DNA of 64,000 bases from Hylemonella gracilis (GTDB lineage Bacteria; Pseudomonadota; Gammaproteobacteria; Burkholderiales; Burkholderiaceae_C), in contig NZ_CP031395.1 in the NCBI RefSeq assembly GCF_004328645.1, forward strand, positions 1,513,501 through 1,577,500, written 5' to 3'. Both the position numbers and the translations under genes were made by a program. Below, in pieces: positions 60,112-64,000 of the stretch; position 1 is the stretch's first letter, and every line of letters begins with the position of its first letter. The notes beneath the pieces were generated by a model that had not been told where the DNA came from, did not search any database, and saw nothing but the letters and a program-made list of their open reading frames with translations.

Positions 60112-62424
60112 ATGACCACCACCACACCCTTCCATTCCCGATTCATCGACGCCCAACTGATCGGCGCCTTGCCCAAGGGCCTGCAGGCCTTGGCCCAGCG
60201 CCAGAACGGCGAGGACGCCGACGCGGATGCCGGTCTGCCGCGCCGCAGCTTCCTCAAGCTGGCGGCAGGCTCCGGCTTCGCGCTGGGCGCATTTCCCCTG
60301 GCCGCTTCGGCCCAAGGCACGGCGGCTGGCGCGGGCGGCGCGGCGGCCAGCAGCCTCAAGCCCATGCAGCAACCTGCAGCCTTCGTGCGCATCACGCGTG
60401 ACGGCATCGTCACGGTCACGGTCAACCGCCTGGAGTTCGGTCAGGGTTCCCACACCGGCCTGGCCATGGTCTTGGCCGAGGAGCTGGATGCCGACTGGGC
60501 CCAGGTGCGTGCCACGCACGGCAACGCCGATCCGGCCTACGTCGACCCGGCCTTCGGCATCCACATCACGGGCGGTTCCGGCGCGCTCAAGAATTCCTAC
60601 ACCCAGTACCGCGAACTCGGCGCGCGCACCCGCGCCATGCTGGTGGCCGCAGCCGCGCAGCAGTGGAAGGTCGAGCCGTCCGCGTTGCGCACCCAGGCCG
60701 GCGTGGTGATCGGCCCCGGCGGGAAGAAGTTGGGCTATGGCGAACTGGCCGAGGCCGCGATGCAGCTGCCCGTGCCCGAGCAGGTCGTCCTCAAGGACCC
60801 GAAGCAGTTCCGCCTGATCGGCCAGCCCACCGGCCGTCTGGACGCGCGCGCCAAATCCAGCGGCGGGCAGGACTACGGCATCGACGTGCGCCTGCCCGGC
60901 ATGCTGACCGCCGTGGTGGCCTATCCGCCGGTGTTCGGCGCCAAGCTGCAGTCGGTGGATGACGCGGCGGCCAAGGCCGTCAAGGGCGTGCGGGCCGTGC
61001 TGCGCGTGCCGCTGGACCGGGGCGCCGAGGGTGTGGCCGTGATCGCCGACGGCTACTGGGCCGCCAAGCAGGGGCGCGACGCGCTCAAGGTGGACTGGAA
61101 CACCAGCGCCGTCGAGAAGGTGGACAGCGCACGCCAGCTCACCGCCTACCGTGAACTGGCGACCAAGCCGGGTGCCTTGAAGTACGACGCCGACCTGTCC
61201 CAGCTGGCCAGCGCCCCCCGCAAGATCAGCGCCGAGTTCGTCTTCCCCTACCTCGCGCACGCGCCCATGGAGCCGCTGAACTGCACCGTGCAGATCAAGG
61301 GCCAGGGCGCGAACACCCAGGCCGAGCTCTGGACCGGCACGCAGATGCCGGGCCTCGACACCCTGGCCGCGGCCGCCGCGCTGGGTGTCACGCCGCAGAA
61401 CCTCAAAATGAACGTGCAGATGGCCGGTGGTGGTTTCGGCCGCCGCGCCGTGCCCAGCAGCGAGTACGTGGTCCATGCCTGCGCGGTGGCCAAGGCCGCG
61501 CGCACGGCTGGCCTGGACGCCCCGGTGCGCACGCTGTGGAGCCGCGAGGACGACATCAAGGGCGGTTATTACCGTCCCATGCACCTGCACCGCGCCGAGA
61601 TCGGCTTCGACGCGCAGGGCAAGGTGCTGGGCTGGAACCACGTGATCGTTGGCCAGTCCATCCTCAAGGGCTCGCCCTTCGAGGCCTTCATGGTCCAGAA
61701 CGGCGTCGACGCCACCATGGTCGAAGGCATGAAGGAGCCCTACGACGTGCCCATGAAGCTCACGGTCCATCACCCCCAGGTGAACGTGCCCGTGCTCTGG
61801 TGGCGCAGCGTGGGATCGACCCACACGGCCTACGTGATGGAAACGCTGATCGACGAGATCGCCCGCGCGACGAAACAAGACCCGGTGGCCTACCGCCTCG
61901 CGCTGATGGAAGGCAAGCACCCGCGCCACCAGGCCGCCATGAAGCTCGCGGTCGAGAAATCCGGCTACGGCAAGAAGAAGCTGGCCGCCGGCCGCGCCTG
62001 GGGCGTGGCCGTGCACGAGTCCTTCAACACCGTGGTGGCCTACGTGGTCGAGGCCTCGGTCAAGGACGGCACCCCCAAGTTGCACGACGTGACCGTGGGC
62101 GTGCACTGCAACCTGGCCGTCAATCCCAGGAGCGTGGAAGCGCAGGTGCAGGGCGCGGCCCTGATGGGCCTGGGCATGTGCCTGCCCGGCGCGGCCATCA
62201 CGCTCAAGGATGGCGTGGTCGAGCAGAGCAACTTCCACGACTACCCGGTGGCGCGCATGCCCGACATGCCGCGGATCGCCGTGCACATCGTGCCCAGCGC
62301 CGATGCCCCCACCGGCATGGGCGAACCCGGCCTGCCGCCGCTGGCGCCCGCCTTCGCCAACGCCATCGCGCAACTGACTGGCAAGACGCCGCGCCAACTG
62401 CCTTTCAAGCTGGACGCGGCCTGA
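60112..62424 (+). CDS. Molybdopterin subunit (xanthine/isoquinoline oxidoreductase beta-like)
   Basis: The 770-residue large subunit holds the molybdopterin cofactor. A Tat signal (RRSFLKLAAGSGFALGAFPLAASAQ) stands after a 44-residue N-terminal region, so periplasmic location is likely. MAGGGFGRRA near residue 440 and GEPGLPPLAPAFANAI near the end, with the catalytic glutamate in GEPG, fit the family. Substrate is an N-heterocycle or aldehyde; unknown. XdhC and a MobA-like gene downstream support cofactor sulfuration and cytidylation. Confidence 0.93.
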   Translation: MTTTTPFHSRFIDAQLIGALPKGLQALAQRQNGEDADADAGLPRRSFLKLAAGSGFALGAFPLAASAQGTAAGAGGAAASSLKPMQQPAAFVRITRDGIVTVTVNRLEFGQGSHTGLAMVLAEELDADWAQVRATHGNADPAYVDPAFGIHITGGSGALKNSYTQYRELGARTRAMLVAAAAQQWKVEPSALRTQAGVVIGPGGKKLGYGELAEAAMQLPVPEQVVLKDPKQFRLIGQPTGRLDARAKSSGGQDYGIDVRLPGMLTAVVAYPPVFGAKLQSVDDAAAKAVKGVRAVLRVPLDRGAEGVAVIADGYWAAKQGRDALKVDWNTSAVEKVDSARQLTAYRELATKPGALKYDADLSQLASAPRKISAEFVFPYLAHAPMEPLNCTVQIKGQGANTQAELWTGTQMPGLDTLAAAAALGVTPQNLKMNVQMAGGGFGRRAVPSSEYVVHACAVAKAARTAGLDAPVRTLWSREDDIKGGYYRPMHLHRAEIGFDAQGKVLGWNHVIVGQSILKGSPFEAFMVQNGVDATMVEGMKEPYDVPMKLTVHHPQVNVPVLWWRSVGSTHTAYVMETLIDEIARATKQDPVAYRLALMEGKHPRHQAAMKLAVEKSGYGKKKLAAGRAWGVAVHESFNTVVAYVVEASVKDGTPKLHDVTVGVHCNLAVNPRSVEAQVQGAALMGLGMCLPGAAITLKDGVVEQSNFHDYPVARMPDMPRIAVHIVPSADAPTGMGEPGLPPLAPAFANAIAQLTGKTPRQLPFKLDAA

Positions 62425-62463
62425 GACGCGGGCAGACGCTGACGCAACGACGAGGAGCCACCC

Positions 62464-63534
62464 ATGGACAGTCTGGACTTGCGCGTGTTGGCCGATGCCC
62501 TGGCCTGGCGGCGGGCCGGTCATGCCGTGTCCTTGGTCACGGTGGTGCAGACCTGGGGCAGCGCGCCGCGCCCCCCGGGCGCGCTGCTGGCCGTGCGCGG
62601 GGACGGGCAAGTCAGCGGTTCGGTCTCTGGCGGCTGCGTCGAGGATGACCTGATCGTTCGCGCGAAGGCCGCTCTGGCGGCTGGCGTCGCAATGGCGGGC
62701 GCCGCGACCCGCCCCGAACTCATCGTCTACGGCGTGGACCAGGACGAGGCCGCGCGCTTTGGCCTGCCCTGCGGCGGCACGCTGCGCCTGGTGCACGAAC
62801 CGCTGCAGTCGGTGGACTGGATCGAGGACGTGCTGACCCGCACGGCAGCGCACCAGCTGGTGGCGCGCACGCTGGACCTGGCCACGGGCGCGGTCACCCT
62901 GGCCCCCGCCGTGCGTGGCCAGGAACTGGTGTTCGACGGACGGCAACTCACCACGCTGTTCGGCCCGCGCTGGCGGCTGCTGCTGATTGGCGCGGGGCAG
63001 CTCTCGCAGGCCGTGGCACCCATGGCGGCCTTGCTGGACTTCGAGGTGCTGGTCTGCGACCCGCGCGAGGAATACGCGGGCAGCTTCGACGGCGCGGCGG
63101 CGCAGCGCTTGCAGGGCATGCCGGACGACGTCGTGCGCGAACTGATGCCCGATGCGCACACCGCCATCGTCGCGCTCACGCACGACCCCAAGCTGGACGA
63201 CATGGCGCTGCTGGAAGCGCTCAAGTCCGCCGCCTTCTACGTCGGCGCGCTCGGTTCAAAACGCAACCAGGGCACGCGCAAGCAACGCCTGGCCGAGCAC
63301 TTCGACCTCAGCGCCGACGAACTTGCGCGCCTGCACGGCCCGGTTGGCCTGGACCTGGGCGCGCGCACGCCGGCCGAGATCGCCGTGTCCATCCTGGCCG
63401 AGATCGTGCAGGTGCGCAATGCGGCCTACCTGCGCGCGCGGCGCGAAGCTGTGGTGACATCCGACACCGCGCCGGACCTGGTCGTGGGGGCCAGGGCTGG
63501 CATCGCTGCGTCCACCTGCGTGGTCGCGCGCTGA
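62464..63534 (+). CDS. xdhC: XdhC-family molybdenum cofactor maturation factor
   Basis: The 356-residue protein has the XdhC N-terminal domain (SLVTVVQTWGSAPRPPGALLAV, SGGCVEDDLI) and a Rossmann-like C-terminal domain (LLLIGAGQLSQAVAPMAALL, then FYVGALGSKRNQGTRK). XdhC binds molybdenum cofactor, helps its sulfuration and loads it into the hydroxylase. It follows the large subunit gene by 39 bases, so one operon is likely. Confidence 0.94.
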   Translation: MDSLDLRVLADALAWRRAGHAVSLVTVVQTWGSAPRPPGALLAVRGDGQVSGSVSGGCVEDDLIVRAKAALAAGVAMAGAATRPELIVYGVDQDEAARFGLPCGGTLRLVHEPLQSVDWIEDVLTRTAAHQLVARTLDLATGAVTLAPAVRGQELVFDGRQLTTLFGPRWRLLLIGAGQLSQAVAPMAALLDFEVLVCDPREEYAGSFDGAAAQRLQGMPDDVVRELMPDAHTAIVALTHDPKLDDMALLEALKSAAFYVGALGSKRNQGTRKQRLAEHFDLSADELARLHGPVGLDLGARTPAEIAVSILAEIVQVRNAAYLRARREAVVTSDTAPDLVVGARAGIAASTCVVAR

Positions 63535-63547
63535 GCCTGGCCGTGCG

Positions 63548-64000
63548 ATGAGTTTTGTCGTGTTGGTTCTCGCGTCGGGGCGGGGCGAGCGTTTTCTCGC
63601 CTCGGGTGGTGCCGCGTTGGCCCCGCACAAGCTGCAGGCCCAGTTGCAAGGCCAGACCGTGCTGCAACGCACGCTGGACGCCGTGCGCGCCAGCGGCCTG
63701 CCCTGGCATCTGGAGCAGGCGAGCCACCCTGGCATGGGCGACTGCATCGCCGCCGCCGTGCGCGCGGCTTCGCTCACCTATCCAGATGCCCAAGGCTGGC
63801 TCATCCTGCCGGCCGATCTGCCCCTGATCCAACCCGACACCTTGCGCCGCGTGGCCGGGGCGCCCGCCGCCTGGCCGGTCGTGCGGCCGGTCCACCAGGG
63901 CGAGGCAGGGCACCCAGTACGTTTCGGCCGTGCCTGCACACCCGACTTGTTGGCCTTGCGGGGGGATGCGGGCGCGGCAGCGGTGGCACGCCAGCACGGC
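63548..64000 (+). CDS. MobA-like molybdenum cofactor nucleotidyltransferase, partial
   Basis: The open frame of 151 codons runs off the window end. It starts MSFVVLVLASGRGERFLASG with the NTP-transferase loop and has GWLILPADLPLIQPDTL, the metal-binding LPADxP region. It resembles MocA (CTP:molybdopterin cytidylyltransferase) genes that travel with xdhC and xanthine-type hydroxylases. The usual lysine of the loop region appears in PHKL. ATG at 63548 lies 13 bases after xdhC. Confidence 0.9.
   Translation, partial: MSFVVLVLASGRGERFLASGGAALAPHKLQAQLQGQTVLQRTLDAVRASGLPWHLEQASHPGMGDCIAAAVRAASLTYPDAQGWLILPADLPLIQPDTLRRVAGAPAAWPVVRPVHQGEAGHPVRFGRACTPDLLALRGDAGAAAVARQHG

Noticed and set aside
60043..63183. 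Very long open frame on minus opposite the molybdenum hydroxylase genes (also similar ones at 24482-27000 and 11479-14139)
   Set aside because: High GC makes antisense frames long. These have His/Gln/Gly/Arg-rich repetitive composition, no domains, and overlap well-supported genes.
1..64000. tRNA, rRNA, CRISPR, insertion sequence, prophage or integrase
   Set aside because: No such pattern was recognised, though a covariance search was not possible.

Overview
The window is high-GC DNA from a betaproteobacterium, most likely Burkholderiales/Comamonadaceae-like. Evidence: dense LysR regulators, three orphan Bug-type (tripartite tricarboxylate) binding proteins, DUF3299 proteins, a Comamonadaceae-style G/C-rich intergenic repeat, and beta-type gene neighbourhoods such as pcm–rhodanese–tolC. 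I recognised no tRNA, rRNA, CRISPR array, transposase, phage gene or replication origin. No gap between called genes exceeds 300 bases.

Layout. 1-7.1 kb: sugE, then a minus-strand operon iorA–iorB–Bug–thioesterase with a divergent LysR (indolepyruvate oxidation). 7.1-14.4 kb: three cyclic-di-GMP proteins (GGDEF-EAL, HD-GYP, membrane GGDEF) around dcd, then an RhlE-like helicase. 14.5-17.7 kb: LysR divergent from Bug–CoA-transferase. 17.7-24.3 kb: MocR regulator with EamA and LysE exporters, PhzF, ApaH and a CorC-like protein. 24.3-26.9 kb: ahpC–ahpF behind an OxyR-like site. 27-36.8 kb: phosphohexomutase, then a minus-strand block of TetR, RND adaptor, RND pump, pcm, rhodanese and tolC, which together supply all three parts of an efflux pump. 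37-42.1 kb: msrA, then a probable metal (zinc?) uptake cluster of two short His/Cys membrane proteins, two DUF3299 paralogues and a ZnuD-like TonB receptor. 42.2-51.2 kb: an AsmA-like giant protein, a lipoprotein, a TolB/TPR-like protein with an apparent frameshift, and a membrane-anchored TAXI protein. 51.2-56.8 kb: an AEC carrier and a second LysR/CoA-transferase/DUF1254/Bug module. 56.8-59.5 kb: ArsR–SRPBCC pair, pdxH and a LysR. 59.6-64 kb: a two-subunit molybdenum hydroxylase with XdhC and a MobA-like cofactor transferase cut by the window end.

How genes work together. Three loci repeat one plan: a LysR regulator divergent from an operon that pairs an orphan Bug binding protein with CoA-thioester enzymes or oxoacid oxidoreductase. 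This suggests uptake or sensing of organic acids coupled to CoA-dependent breakdown. Several divergent promoters carry near-perfect palindromes that look like operators: LysR at 55809-55837 and 16689-16724, TetR at 36791-36819, ArsR at 57649-57676, and an unknown one before tolC at 30011-30037. The most unusual points are a dispersed intergenic repeat that has become an in-frame insert in the RND pump, the AsmA/lipoprotein/TPR envelope operon, and the five-gene metal cluster.
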